A stretch of DNA of 64,000 bases from Orientallactaga sibirica (Eukaryota; Chordata; Mammalia; Rodentia; Dipodidae): positions 48,762,001-48,826,000 of the forward strand of contig JAEOAD010000004.1 of NCBI GenBank assembly GCA_036365145.1. The letters are read 5' to 3'. The translations under genes and the position numbers were made by a program. This document shows, piece by piece, positions 12,000 to 22,804 of the stretch; position 1 is the stretch's first letter; every line of letters begins with the position of its first letter. The notes under the pieces are model-generated. The model ran no database searches, was not told where the DNA came from, and worked only from the letters and a program-made list of their open reading frames with translations.

Positions 12000-13441
12000 T
12001 AGCGGTTCCCTGAGTGGACTGTGTGCAGGCAGGCACCGGGGTGTTCTGGCCTGGGTTTCCTCCACCGACAGTGTGTGGGCAAGCGCAGTGGTGTGGAGTG
12101 AGCAGGCCAGACCCTTGTCTCCCAGTTCCTCTAGCTCCTCCAAGTCCCCTGGTCCTGGAAGACCCATTATACCTTTCTTGAGGAGGCTTGATCCCTGTGT
12201 GGGCTGTGGAATCAGATCTTTTGCTCTGGTATTCTGACTGGCCACTAGGTACCAACATTCCTATTCACCTGAGCAGAGGGTGCACAGGTCAAAGGACAAA
12301 AACTACTTGTTTCCTCCTCAATAAAATAAAGATTCTCCCTAAAATGGGTAGGGAACAATGCAAAAAAAAAAAAAGCCAATGAAAGTCAGAAACCTGAGAG
12401 ATCTCCACCAAGGATGCCTAGTCCTACAATGGAAGCCTCCAATGAAATCATAGAGAAATCAACAGAAATTAATTCCCAAAATGAAAGCATAACAACCAAT
12501 GAGACCCTGATCCAAAAAATTGCTAAACTGGAAGAAAACCATCAAAGAACCAACACACAGTCATCTCCTAGAGCATCCAGCTTTTGACAGTAGGCTTAAC
12601 TTGATTGAAGAAAACGTTAGAACCCTCTAAATAGATGTGAATAAATTGAAGGTGAGTCAAGAAATAGAAGATCTCAACAATGGGTTGATTAAGTTTAATG
12701 AAGACTTGATCAAATGCAAGAAATTCAATTTTTGGCCAAGCAACTCAAAGTCTAAGCAACTGAGAAGCAAACAACCTGATGTGATGCTCACCCAAGTGCA
12801 ATAGTGGCACACAGCCATGGTGGGTAACCAACTGCTCTTGGATTGACTAACAGATCCACCGTATCTGGAACTGTATCTGGAACTGGGAAACAAGTTAGAA
12901 TCATATCCAGATAATGATTCTTCTTTCTATTGTCAAGCTCCCACTAATCTTGGGCTCTAAGAGGGTCTAATCCCTTTAAATTCATTATAAATTAATAATG
13001 GTTATCCCATTTCACTGGTGCTGACTTTACTCTCTATTGGAGAATCTGCTTCTCTTTTTCAGATGGTAGCTGGACCTAAGGAGATAAATGACCCAGCACA
13101 CTCCACCCCAGCCCCAGATGAAAGCAAGGAGGAACTGGGGAAATAAGCAACAGTGTTGCTTTCTTAGTGAATCCGATATTAATGGCTCAGGGAATTTTTC
13201 AGAAGAGGAGGTGGAAAGATTGTTAGAGCCACAAGTTGGGACATTATGCACAGAGACATTGCCTCTCCCCCATAACTGACTGCTGCCCCCATAATGCATG
13301 ACCCACAATCCCCGTGGGGTTGACCTGCATCCCCAATGAGGAGGGCCTCTTCAGAAAAAGGGAAGGGAGGAGGGAAAGGATGGTACCAACACGTGTTGTT
13401 TACATACTAAATATGTCCATATCTAATAAAAATAAATTAAA
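12000..13441 (+). mobile_element. L1 retrotransposon: 5' UTR and ORF1 start joined to 3' UTR, with target-site duplication
   Basis: A short GC-rich leader (12000-12343) precedes an ORF1 start at 12344. After about 400 bp of ORF1 the sequence passes straight into L1 3' UTR (from about 12760; AGTGGCACACAGCCATGGTG, and AGAGGAGGTGGAAAGATTGT near 13205). It ends in an A-rich tail. The rest of ORF1 and all of ORF2 are missing. A 12-bp duplication (AAAACAGCTCTA at 11988-11999, AAAACAGCTGTA at 13442-13453) brackets the whole structure, so the shortened form probably inserted as one unit. Confidence 0.75.
12344..12758 (+). pseudogene. L1 ORF1 N-terminal fragment
   Basis: ATG at 12344 is followed by a lysine-coding A-run. 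After one frameshift in that run a frame reads a Ser/Pro-rich stretch and then an acidic, helix-forming segment (IQKIAKLEENHQ) typical of the L1 ORF1p coiled coil. In-frame stops occur downstream. ORF1p normally binds L1 RNA as a trimer; the RRM and C-terminal domain are absent here, so no function is possible. Confidence 0.65.
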
Positions 13442-13453
13442 AAAACAGCTGTA
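13442..13453 (+). repeat. Target-site duplication, right copy, of the 12.0-kb L1
   Basis: AAAACAGCTGTA directly after the A-rich tail. Confidence 0.7.
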
Positions 13454-13604
13454 CATGCACAACTGTGAAGCTAGTGCCAACTCCAAGATAACAGCCCTCC
13501 CCTTGCCTATAATTTCATTACTTCTCTCGCCCCATTATTTTCCTCCTAGACTTCTCTTAATACTCATTTTAACCCAAAATTATCTTTAAAATTCCCAGAA
13601 GTTA

Positions 13605-13789
13605 GCTGGGTGTGGTGGTGCATGCCTTTAATCTCAGCACTCGGGAGGCAGAGGTAGGAGCATCGCCATGAGTTTGAGGTCACTCTGAGACCACATAGTG
13701 AGTTCCAGGTCAGCCTGGGCTAGAGTGAGACCCTACTTCGAAAAAAAAAAAAAAAAAAAAAAAAAAACCCACAAAAAAACTTGTAAAAA
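13605..13789 (+). repeat. B1-type SINE with long poly(A)
   Basis: GCTGGGTGTGGTGGTGCATG head, complete B1 body and a 27-base A run. Duplicated target TTCCCAGAAGTTA flanks it on both sides (13592-13604 and about 13791-13803), so it is a fairly recent insertion. Confidence 0.9.
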
Positions 13790-14010
13790 TTTCCCAGAAG
13801 TTATAATGTTTCAGTGTGGGAATTCTATTGCATAAAGATGGAAAATCTGAGGTACAAATGGTTGGCACAGTTGCCTCATATTGCTAACAAAATGAGGTGT
13901 CATAATGAAAATTAATATCTAAAATTATGACTATAGTTAGTATTAATAATAGCTAAGATAAGTGCATTCATTTTTAAAAGTAAGAAAATATAAAACTTAA
14001 AAGACTTCCA

Positions 14011-14215
14011 GGGCTGGAGAGATGCATTAGTGGTTAAAGTGCTTGCCTGCAAAGCCAAAGGACCCAGGTTTGATTCCCCAGGACCCATGTAAGCCAGATG
14101 CACAAGGTGGCACATGCGTCTACAGTTCATATGTAAGTGCTGGAGGCCCTAGCACACCCATTCTCTCTCTTTTCTTGCTCTTTCTTCCTCTTTCTCTCTC
14201 TCAAATAAATTTAGA
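14011..14215 (+). repeat. tRNA-derived SINE
   Basis: GGGCTGGAGAGATGCATTAG head, GGTTTGATTCCCCAGGACCC B box, GCACAAGGTGGCACATGCGT body, TCTCTCTCAAATAAATTTAG tail. Confidence 0.95.
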
Positions 14216-14299
14216 AAATATTTTAGAATACTTCCAGAACTCCTTCATATTTCAAACTGAGGAATAGCCCTGTTTTTTTCTTATATACAGAAATGTATA

Positions 14300-14679
14300 C
14301 AGTAATTTCTTCATTTGCCATGATTTTATCTACACATGGTCAACTGCAGCCTAAAAATACTAAATGGAAAATTCCAGAAATGAGCAACTCATAAATCTTA
14401 AATACCATCATTCTAAGTAGGGTAATGAAAATGCATGCCATTCTGCCCTGTCTCACCTGGATGTAAACCTCTGTCCAGCATATCTGTACTGTATAGTCTG
14501 CCCACCTGTTAGTAACTCAGCAATCATCTGAGTTATCAGTCAACCTTATAGTAACTTAGTGCTGTGTTCTGGTATCCTTATTTGACTAACTAATGGCTCT
14601 AGCATACACGAAGGGTGATGCTGGCAGCTATGCCAAGAGAATCCATAAAGTGTCTCCTTTATGTGAAAAAGTGAATAAT
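14300..14679 (+). mobile_element. Tigger (pogo-type) DNA transposon, 5' part
   Basis: From CAGTAATTTCTTCATTTGCC through CATGGTCAACTGCAGCC and AAATGGAAAATTCCAGAAAT, then into the start of the transposase frame at about 14592. The order matches the 5' end of an autonomous Tigger. An L1 interrupts it at 14680; the 3' end resumes at 15984. Confidence 0.8.
14592..14679 (+). pseudogene. Tigger transposase N-terminal remnant
   Basis: ATGGCTCTAGCATACACGAA onward reads a degraded version of the basic N-terminus that precedes the DNA-binding helix-turn-helix of pogo-like transposases. The frame is broken and continues only as a short patch after the L1 (15991-16090). The DDE catalytic core is absent. 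Confidence 0.6.
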
Positions 14680-15983
14680 TTTTACTCACATTAAAACTCA
14701 GTAGCAGAAGCCAGTAAGCTAGAAAGGGGATATAAAGGGAATAGAAAGGGAGGGAGGGGGGACAATAGGATGGTATTGTATATATGTAAGTAGAAGAACA
14801 GATTAATGGGGGTGAAAAGGCCTAAGTGAGGTCAGGGGAAGAGATTGAGTAAAGGAATGGTGGAGGGAGGGCTAATCAAAATCTAAGAGGATATTAAAAA
14901 GTAATATGGAAACCTATTTTTCTGGACAATGGAACACTCAGAAGACATAGATTGTTACTAGAAAATTTTCAGTGCCAGGGATGGGATACCTTCCAGTGAG
15001 TTGTTGCCCAGGGAGGTCACAGATACCCCAAAACATTATAGGCCATTGCCGAGGCCCTTGGTTTCCCACCAGCAATAGATGGTAAGACCCTATTGCTGAA
15101 GACTCCACATACTTGGTCAGCAAGGTCACTGAGAAATCCTGCTGGAGCTGAGCATGAGGACCAGCTGTCAGAAAGTTGGAAAAGGCTATGCTGTATGAAG
15201 TTCAATGGGAGAGAGAAAACACCAGTGAAGATACTCAACAGTGAACACTGCAAGCTTTAAATTTGGCCAGCCAGGCCAAATGAGCCAACGGGTGCAATAG
15301 TGGCATGTCTTTTATGGGGGAAACCAACTTCTCTCTAATTGGACTGGAGGCCTAATCCATGGAAGGGAACACATCCCTGATACTGAAACATACGACAGGG
15401 GTAGTCATGAGCCCTAAGGGTGTAATATCTGCTGGTGTCTCACTAAATGTATATACTATGTTCACCAAACTTCCCAGTAAGCATGTTTAATGTCCACATC
15501 CATATATTAATGCTACTCTCACTTTTGGTTAGAGAAGCTTTTCTTTTCACATGGTGGCAACCTTGGGATGACTCAGAAGGCACCATGGTGCTGAGAAGTG
15601 ACAGAGGAGTGCTCAGCACTGAAACATCTCAAACCTCCCTTCCAAGGCTCAGGATCCATTGCGGAAGAGGGGATGGAAAGAATGTAAGAGCCAAAGGAAG
15701 AGTAGGACTCCTTTAAACTTGCTCCTCCAGACACAAAATGGCCTGGATATCCATGACGTCACAGTGCCTGACACTACCTACATAAATAAGACCATCATAA
15801 TAGGAAGAAAAGATCAAGACATCAAACTGAAAAGAGAGACTGATTGAGAGGGAGAGGGGATATGATGGAGAGTGAAGTTTCAAAGGGGAAAGTGGGGGGA
15901 GGGAGGGAAATAACATGGGATATTGTCTACAATTAAAGAAGTTGTCAATAAATAATAATAATAAACAAATAAGTAAAAATTTT
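14680..15983 (+). mobile_element. 5'-truncated L1 (3' UTR only) inserted in Tigger
   Basis: Entire length is L1 3' UTR: a purine-rich start (GGGAGGGAGGGGGGACAATA), AGAAGTGACAGAGGAGTGCT near 15596, GAAAGAATGTAAGAGCCAAA at 15676, GGGGATATGATGGAGAGTGA at 15855 and an ATAATAATA tail. Target-site duplication AAAAAGTGAATAAT / AAAAAGTTAATAAT (14666-14679 and 15984-15997) agrees at 13 of 14 positions, and Tigger sequence resumes on the far side. Confidence 0.8.
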
Positions 15984-16312
15984 AAAAAGTTAATAATGAA
16001 AGGAAAACAATCTTTCTGGGATTGCTAAAATCTCTAGTACAATAAGAAAATATGACAGTAAGAAAGACAGCATTCACATAACTTTAAAGCATATTGTCAG
16101 AATTGTTCTATTTTATTTTAGTTATTGTGAGCCTATGTGACCATGAGTAGTTCATTTCTTACTCTAATTTACAAATTAAACTTTCTCATAAGTCTGTGGA
16201 TATATCTATGAAAAACCATGATACCAATAAAGCTCTCTACTACACAGCCTTACCCTATTGGCATCCACTGGGGGGGGGTTCAAATATAACCCCAAAGCTA
16301 AGGGAATTTCCG
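15984..16312 (+). mobile_element. Tigger DNA transposon, 3' part
   Basis: TTAATAATGAAAGGAAAACA continues the transposase frame lost at 14679. AGTTATTGTGAGCCTATGTG, AATTTACAAATTAAACTTTC and GGCATCCACTGGGGGGGGGT then match the Tigger 3' end. Most of the transposase between the two ends is missing. Confidence 0.75.
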
Positions 16313-16473
16313 TATATTTACTTCTTGTCCCTCTAAGTTCTAATGTTGAATTAATGAGTGTATTGTACCTTTTCAACCATTGCTTTGTTGGTGGGAATAT
16401 TCATGCTTTGTTTTATATTGAAATTCAATATTGGTGGTTTTTTTTTTTTAGACAAGCTCAACAAACTGGCCTT

Positions 16474-16476
16474 TTT

Positions 16477-16510
<34 letters not shown>

Positions 16511-16690
16511 ATGCCAGGGCTTCCAGCCACTGCAGTCAAACTCAAGACACATGTGCCACCTTGTGCGCATGTGCAATTTTTCACACTTGCATCATCTTGT
16601 GTGTCTGGCTTACGTGGGACCTGAAGAGTTGAACATGGGTCCTTAGACCTCACAGGCAAGCACCTTAACTACTAAGCCATTTCTCCAGCC
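16474..16690 (-). repeat. tRNA-derived SINE (long variant) with (GA)n
   Basis: Pure (GA)n at 16479-16510 is the inverted TCTC region. GGGCTTCCAGCCACTGCAGT, the extra CACCTTGTGCGCATGTGCAA block of the long variant, and AAGCCATTTCTCCAGCCC follow. Confidence 0.9.
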
Positions 16691-16727
16691 CAATATTGTT
16701 GTTTTCTAATTAAATTTTTCTTTAACT

Positions 16728-16922
16728 ATATTTTATTATTTTATTTATTTATTTGAAAGAGGGAAAGAGAGAATGGGCATGCCAGGGCCTCCAGCCACTG
16801 CAAATGAACTCCAGATGCATGTGCCCCCTTGTGCATCTGGCTTACGTGGGTCCTGGAGAGTCAAACCGGAACCCTTTGGCTTTGCAGGCAAACGCCTTAA
16901 CCACTAAGCCATCTCTCCAGCC
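16728..16922 (-). repeat. tRNA-derived SINE (short variant)
   Basis: TTTATTTATTTGAAAGAGGG tail side, GCATGTGCCCCCTTGTGCAT body, CACTAAGCCATCTCTCCAGC head, all antisense. Confidence 0.95.
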
Positions 16923-17879
16923 CCCTCTAATTAAGTTTTCAACTCTAAGGACATGGAAGAGTCTGAATCAGAAATTTAAGACTTCTCCTCTCACCTCCAT
17001 TCCAGCTCCCATTACTCAGACCTTTATCATGATTATTGTTCATCTTTTATTTTTATTTTTCTTAACATATTCACTTTTAATTAAGCTTTATTTATTTTGT
17101 ATTCACTTTGAATTAATATTTTACATGTTCACTTTGAATTAAATGCATACACTAATACTTCTTAAATTATCAATTTTAGAAAGAAGGCAATGGTCTTGCT
17201 TCAATAATAGCTGAGGAGTTTAACATATGGTCTCTGTCTCCCTCTTTTAACTATTACTAATATTGAAATTTTTAGTTATTCAATTTAAATTATTCAATTT
17301 ATACTCTTCTCTAAATGCATGCTTTCTGTATTTTTTGTTAGAAATTTTGAAAATTTTAAAACCCGATGTCAATGAAGATATATTCTGGTTATGTAAATAT
17401 TACCTGCTGCCAAATAATATGACAGGATTCATAGAAAAGGAGATATTGTCTTCTGTGAATTAACATGCCAGTAGCACTAAGAATGAGCACTGGAAACTAC
17501 TTAGATTACCCCTTTTCTTTCTCTCAGTCTCTTCTATACCCCCAGAAGTTGAGCTCAGGGGCAGTAGAGAAGAAGAGAGGAAGGGGGAAGAAAGGGCATC
17601 AAGGTGCACTACAACACCAGACATATGAAAGAAGAAAGCATGATAATCTGAAGCCATTACATCTTGGGCTTGCTGGTTATATAGAGACAGATATGTGAAG
17701 CAGGTACTGGCAGAGGCCAGTAGGAATCCAAGCCTCATCAAGGCAGATGGAATCAGAGCATTTTAATAGACTTAAAGGTAGACTGGCCATTTGGCAACTC
17801 ACTGGACTGAAACCCAAGGAAAAGAAGATGATAAGGATGACTCTAAGTGCCCTAGTATTCAACGTGTCCCGACACTGGA
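16923..17879. other. Unassigned non-coding DNA
   Basis: AT-rich to about 17460, more balanced after. No gene or repeat family recognised before the MaLR duplication CACAG at 17880. Confidence 0.45.
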
Positions 17880-17884
17880 CACAG

Positions 17885-18233
17885 TGTGGTAGTTTGATTC
17901 AGGTGTCCCCCATAAATTTAGGTGTCCTGAATGCTAGGTTCCCAGCTGATGAAGATTTGGGAATTAATACCTCCTGGAGGCAATGTATTGTTGGGGGTGG
18001 GCTTATGGGTATTATAGCCAGTGTTCCCTTGCCAGTGTTTGGCATACTCTCCTATTGCTATTGTGACCTTATGTTGGCCAGGGGGTGATGTCCACCCTCT
18101 CTCATGTCATCATTTTCCCTTACCATCATGGAGCTTCCCCTCAAGTCTGTAAACCAAAATAAACCCTTGTTTTCCCAAAAGCTGCTCTCCTGGCTGGGTA
18201 ATTTCTGCCAGCAATGCGAACTTGACTGCAACA
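17885..18233 (+). repeat. MaLR 5' LTR
   Basis: Starts TGTGGTAGTTTGATTCAGGT, carries GGGGTGGGCTTATGGGTATT and the CCAAAATAAACCCTTGTTTT polyadenylation region near 18155, ends ACTTGACTGCAACA. Confidence 0.9.
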
Positions 18234-18234
18234 G

Positions 18235-18254
18235 TTGGTACCAAGGAGTGGTAT
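18235..18254 (+). promoter_or_regulatory. MaLR primer-binding site (tRNA-Leu type)
   Basis: TTGGTACCAAGGAGTGGTAT lies one base after the 5' LTR and resembles the leucine-tRNA primer site shared by ERVL and MaLR elements. Confidence 0.7.
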
Positions 18255-18693
18255 CATTTGTTGCTAGACACCTGACTGCATGGCTTTGGCCTTTTTAAGC
18301 CAATTTTCAAGAAGAATGTGGAAGGATTTGAAATCTTGACCTAAGATACACATTGCAGTGCTGTAAGTACAGCTTGATGGACTATTCTGGTCAGAGTTGA
18401 AAGACCTGAATGCAGTAAGAACTATGGATTGTGAGGTTTGGCTTCTGACTGTGAGAAAGAGCTTTGCTTGGATTGGGCTAGAAGCAGTTTGTGTGAGAGG
18501 CTTGCTGTTATGCCATGTTCTGAGAAGTTGTGCAGGGTTGTATTGTGTAGAAATGGGCTGGTGTGAGCAGAGGGATATGGCACAGAAATGAAATCTTTGG
18601 GTGAAACTGCTGCCTGTTCAGCTGCAATTGAGAGATTACAACCTTTGAGACTGGGCCAGCTGACCTGCATTGGGACAACAGAAAGAATGCAGT

Positions 18694-18877
18694 CTTTTAT
18701 CCTCATAATAGGAGAAAAAGATGATGACATCAAATTAAAAGAGAGGCTAATGGAGAGAGGGAGGGGATATGATGGAGAGTGGAGTTCTGAATGGGAATGG
18801 GGGAAGGAAGGGAAATATCATGGTTTATTGTCTGTAAGTATAGAAGTTGTCAATAAAAATAAATAAAATAAAATAAA
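18694..18877 (+). mobile_element. 5'-truncated L1 tail nested in MaLR interior
   Basis: Only the last ~180 bp of an L1 3' UTR (GGGGATATGATGGAGAGTGG, AAGTTGTCAATAAAAATAAA). A perfect 12-bp duplication AAAGAATGCAGT lies at 18682-18693 and 18878-18889. It therefore inserted after the MaLR. Confidence 0.9.
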
Positions 18878-19578
18878 AAAGAATGCAGTATTTTGAAGTG
18901 TCCTGAATGTTCAAGGAGTGTCCTATTCTTCAAAATCTACTTTATTCCTCCTGGGATTAACAAATTGACACCCTACCTGGTATTATGGAGTATAAGAAAT
19001 GCAGGAAAGAGAGGGCCATTGAATTTGCAACATGGTCTTGTGTTTTGGAAATGGCTATGGGCAGTGTGAAGCAGGGTTGCTGGATGCCTGCATGGAAACC
19101 CGATGGAGCCATGAGGATGGACCGTGAGTTGCAGTGGAGACCCAGTGGAGATGCTGGGACCATGAGATGTCTGCTAAGGAGAGCTGCTGGCCCCAATGAA
19201 GTTTCCCAGGAGTGTGAGTAGCCTAGCTGGAGGGGCAGAATTGGAACTCTAGAGACTTGTTGCTGGTTAGAATTATCAGACTTGTAGACTTATCATTGAC
19301 TAGAATTTTTGGACTTGGAGCTACAGAGTTTGATGTTTGGCCTGTTTAAATCTTGTGTTGGTTGAATATTTCTTTGCTATGTCCAATGCCATCTTTTGCA
19401 GTGTGAATTTTTATTCTGTGCCATTATGGTTTTTTGGGGGATATTTTGGTATTATGGCTAAGCTAAAAGATCTTGGACTATGGGAATATTTGAACATCAT
19501 TGGGATTGATAAAAACTATAAGGGTGCTTAAAGTTGGACTGAATGCATTGCATTTTACATCATGTATGGTTATTATTT

Positions 19579-19592
19579 TATGGGGGCCAGAA
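19579..19592 (+). promoter_or_regulatory. MaLR polypurine tract
   Basis: TATGGGGGCCAGAA sits directly before the second LTR, where plus-strand priming occurs. Confidence 0.7.
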
Positions 19593-19944
19593 TGTTGTGG
19601 TTTGATCCATGTGTCCCCCCAAAATTTAGGTGTTCTGTATACTAGATTCCCAGCTGCTGAAGATTTGCGAATTAACACCTCCTGGACACAGTGTATTGTT
19701 GGCTGGTGGGCTTATGGGTATTATAGCCAGTTTCCCCTTGCCAGTGTTTGGCACAATCTCCTGTTGCTATTGGCCACCTCATGTTGGCCAGGGGGTGATG
19801 TCCACCCTGTGCTCATGCCATCATTTTCCCCTGCCATCATGGAGCTTCCCTCAAGTCTGTAAGCCAAAATAAACCCTTCCCCCCACCCCCAAATCTGCTC
19901 TTGGTCAGGTGATTTCTGCCAGCAATGGGGACCTGACTGAAACA
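19593..19944 (+). repeat. MaLR 3' LTR
   Basis: Starts TGTTGTGGTTTGATCCATGT, ends ACCTGACTGAAACA. Collinear with the 5' LTR throughout. Confidence 0.9.
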
Positions 19945-19949
19945 CACAG

Positions 19950-20404
19950 TAACCATACATCCATCACAAGACTGGGCTAGGTCAATTGGCTACACTCCCT
20001 GGCCATGCAAGTGACTGCCTAACAAATTGACAGGGACTAAGCCCAAGGTAGACCCAGTCAAGATGGCAGCTTAGAGGAAGAGACAAGAGAGAAGGATGGA
20101 GAGAGAGCAAGCAAAGTACCAATATACTCTCCAAGGACACAAATTTCAGGAACCTATTTCCTCCAGTATGTTCTATAATCTTGAGCTTGCATCACCTCCC
20201 CATGGGTCCACAGCCTGGTGGCCAAGTGTTTAGCATATGGCTTTTAGAAGATATTATAGATCAAAACTATAACAAAGAGACAGCAAGACTTGACCTCCCA
20301 AGTCCCAGTTTGTTTCTTTATTAAATCATTCATCCTTCTAAGAATTGATAATTAATATGGTACTACACTTACTAATAATAGTTTTTTAAATAAAATTAAA
20401 AATG
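19950..20404. other. Unassigned non-coding DNA
   Basis: No recognised element between the MaLR and the next SINE. Confidence 0.45.
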
Positions 20405-20632
20405 GGGGCTGGAGAGATGGCTCAGCACTTAAGGCACTTGCCTACAAAGCCTAATGGTCTAGGTTTGATTCCCCAGTACCCTTGTAAAGTCAGATGCACA
20501 AAATGGCACATGCTTCTGGAGTTTATTTGCATTGGCTAGAGGCCCTGGCATGCCCATTCATATTCTCTCTCTCCCTCCCTCTGTCTCTCTCTCCCTCTCT
20601 CCTCTTTGCCTTTACTTGCAAATATATATATT
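20405..20632 (+). repeat. tRNA-derived SINE
   Basis: GGGGCTGGAGAGATGGCTCA head, GGTTTGATTCCCCAGTACCC, TTATTTGCATTGGCTAGAGG and TCTC-rich end with TTGCAAATATATATA. Confidence 0.9.
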
Positions 20633-21434
20633 GTTAATTACTAGTTTATTGAACACAACCACTATGTTTGTCCCCCTGCCCCCATTCTCTTTCACAATGT
20701 AGTTTTTTTTTTTGCAAAAGGGGTTAATGTGATTTTGTTACCAAAATCCAACTTTCTTTTGCCTTTTCCAAGTATCCCCCATTTCCAAAAATTAAAAGAG
20801 CATGCAAAACATGAAACACACAATGGCAGAAGTTCTGAGACCTCAAGAGCAGTGGAACTCACAGGACCAAGTTACTTATATAGAGAGACAGAAAGAAACA
20901 CTAGCTTAGTCCACTAAATTAACAAAACCAGTTTCATGTAGCCTAGATTCTTTAACTTGCTAATCTATAGTGGTCATTTTCACAAAATTTTAATTATAGC
21001 TACAGACAAGCCTAGTAAGAAGTAAATATAAAACTAGCCAATCCCAAATTTCAGGTCCAGTTTTGTGGGGAGATTTATTTATTTATTTTGCTCTTTGTTT
21101 TTTGTTACAGAAAGGACCTTGCTGAGTTTAAGTAATTAGAACTGTTTATAGAAAGGAATAAAGTCATGCATATCCCACCACTTCAGGAATTGTTTCTTTT
21201 ACCACCAACATAAAGTTTCCATAGACCCAAAGATCACCTCTTGGAGCCTTGACTGCACTTGCATTTTTCTACTCTGGAGAAATTCTAGTTGTTTCCAGTA
21301 AGCAGACTGCACAGAATCTACTAGTCTAGAAGAATCAGAGGGTTGTATTGTGTGTATTAATGTTTTAAATTTTCATCATATAGTCAGTAGATTAAGACAT
21401 AGTAAAATAAATAAATAAATAATAATAATAAAAG
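20633..21434. other. Unassigned non-coding DNA
   Basis: About 0.8 kb with no recognised gene or repeat apart from short AT-rich runs. Confidence 0.45.
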
Positions 21435-21663
21435 GGCTGGAGAGATGGCTTAGCGGTTAAGGCACCTGCCTCCTAAGCCTAAGAACGCTGGTTCCAATCT
21501 CCAGGTCCCACGTTTAGCCAGATGCAAACTGATACAAAGGCACAATGCTGCACTTGATGTTATCATCATCTATTTTCATTCACAGCAGCTAAGCACATTT
21601 ACATTTTATCTGTCTTCCTACCTCTCTCTGTCTCTCTCCAAAAAAAAAAAAAAAAAAAAAAAA
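21435..21663 (+). repeat. tRNA-derived SINE (long variant) with poly(A)
   Basis: GGGCTGGAGAGATGGCTTAG, the extended AACTGATACAAAGGCACAAT block of the long variant, TCTGTCTCTCTCC and a ~24-base A run. Confidence 0.9.
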
Positions 21664-21972
21664 GACATAGTATAAAACTTTTGTGAATATGGCAGAATTA
21701 ACCACAGGGAGCTCCTTTATAAGTCACTGATGGTGATGATGCGATCATCATTATTTTACTATAACATATTTACCTTGTACTAGTTAATACCTGCTTTTAG
21801 AGAACGATTTTTCTCATAATAATTTTAAGTCCTCAGTCACTACATAATGGAGCTTGATAGTATTTTTTGCCCAGAGTAATAATAATGATCTCTCTTGGTA
21901 AGTTAGAGTGCAAGATCACTGTGGCTTATAAAACTCAAAAAAATCCCTGCTTGCTTCTTCCACCAAGTCAGC
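21664..21972. other. Unassigned non-coding DNA
   Basis: No recognised element. Confidence 0.4.
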
Positions 21973-21991
21973 CACACAGGCAATAGTCTTT

Positions 21992-22041
21992 TGTTTTTGT
22001 TTTTGTTTTTCAAGGTAAGTTTTCACTTTAGCTCAGGTTGA
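21992..22041 (-). repeat. Very short 5'-truncated B1 with perfect target duplication
   Basis: About 50 bp: an inverted TTTTTG tail, AAGGTAAGTTTTCACTTTAG and CTCAGGTTGA, i.e. only the 3' end of B1. The 19-bp direct repeat CACACAGGCAATAGTCTTT flanks it exactly (21973-21991 and 22042-22060). Confidence 0.85.
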
Positions 22042-22124
22042 CACACAGGCAATAGTCTTTGATGCAAATTTCAAATACAGAGGCTAGGTCTCCTTTATAG
22101 ATATTTCATGAATTTATGAAATTC

Positions 22125-22183
22125 TTAAAACTTTTTATTTTATCTTATTTTTTTTGGAGAGAGACACAGAGAGAGACAGGGAG

Positions 22184-22224
<41 letters not shown>

Positions 22225-22392
22225 GACAGAGATGGGCGGGCAAGCAGTGTCTCAGCTGCTTTCCAGATATTTGGCCAAGTGAATTTTATGAAATTGCATC
22301 TTTTACCTGGAATTGGAACAGCTGGAGATTAGAACCAGTGTTCTGAGGGTTAGGAGGCAGGCGCCTTAACCCCTAAGCCATCTCTCCAGCCC
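22125..22392 (-). repeat. tRNA-derived SINE (long variant)
   Basis: GGAGAGAGACACAGAGAGAG region with (GA)n at 22192-22221, CAGTGTCTCAGCTGCTTTCC and CCCTAAGCCATCTCTCCAGC. Target duplication ATTTATGAAATTCT flanks it (near 22111 and 22394). Confidence 0.9.
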
Positions 22393-22563
22393 GATTTATG
22401 AAATTCTGTTTTATAAATGCAACAAAAGGAAACAGTGAGAAAAAAAGAGGCAATATTCTTTGGAATTAATGATTTATACTTTGCTAATAACCAGCAAGTA
22501 TAAATTAGAAACTCTTTTTCTCATCCTCTGCAATGAATGTGCCTTTAAAAATTCCTAAGGTAA

Positions 22564-22736
22564 GGCTGGGCATGGTGGTGCACACCTTTAATCCCAGCAC
22601 TTGGGAGGCAGAGGTAGGAGGATTGCCATGAGTTTGAGGCCACCCTGAGAACACAGAGTGAATTCCAGGTCAGCCTAGGCTAGAGTGAGACCCTACCTCA
22701 GAAAAACAAAACCAAAAAAATTTTTAATTAAAAATA
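22564..22736 (+). repeat. B1-type SINE
   Basis: GGCTGGGCATGGTGGTGCAC head and complete body. Direct repeat AAAAATTCCTAAGGTA on both sides marks the duplicated target. Confidence 0.95.
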
Positions 22737-22804
22737 AAAATTCCTAAGGTAGAGAAAAATCTCTCTCTGGTAAGAAGTGAGAAACTTGGTTTAAACATTT
22801 TAAA

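Larger units (their letters stand above)
17885..19944 (+). mobile_element. Full-length ERVL-MaLR provirus (ORR1-like)
   Basis: Two LTRs of about 350 bp flank a 1.36-kb non-coding interior. Perfect 5-bp target duplications (CACAG at 17880-17884 and 19945-19949), a primer-binding site immediately after LTR1 and a polypurine tract immediately before LTR2 define it. MaLRs are non-autonomous and use ERVL enzymes. By eye about one in eight LTR positions differ between the two copies, so it is old. An L1 tail is inserted in the interior. Confidence 0.9.

Noticed and set aside
11338..12258. Cluster of 100-111 codon ORFs near a G+C-richer region
   Set aside because: They overlap in many frames, show no domain and run into the L1 5' UTR. 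A real exon here would need transcript evidence.
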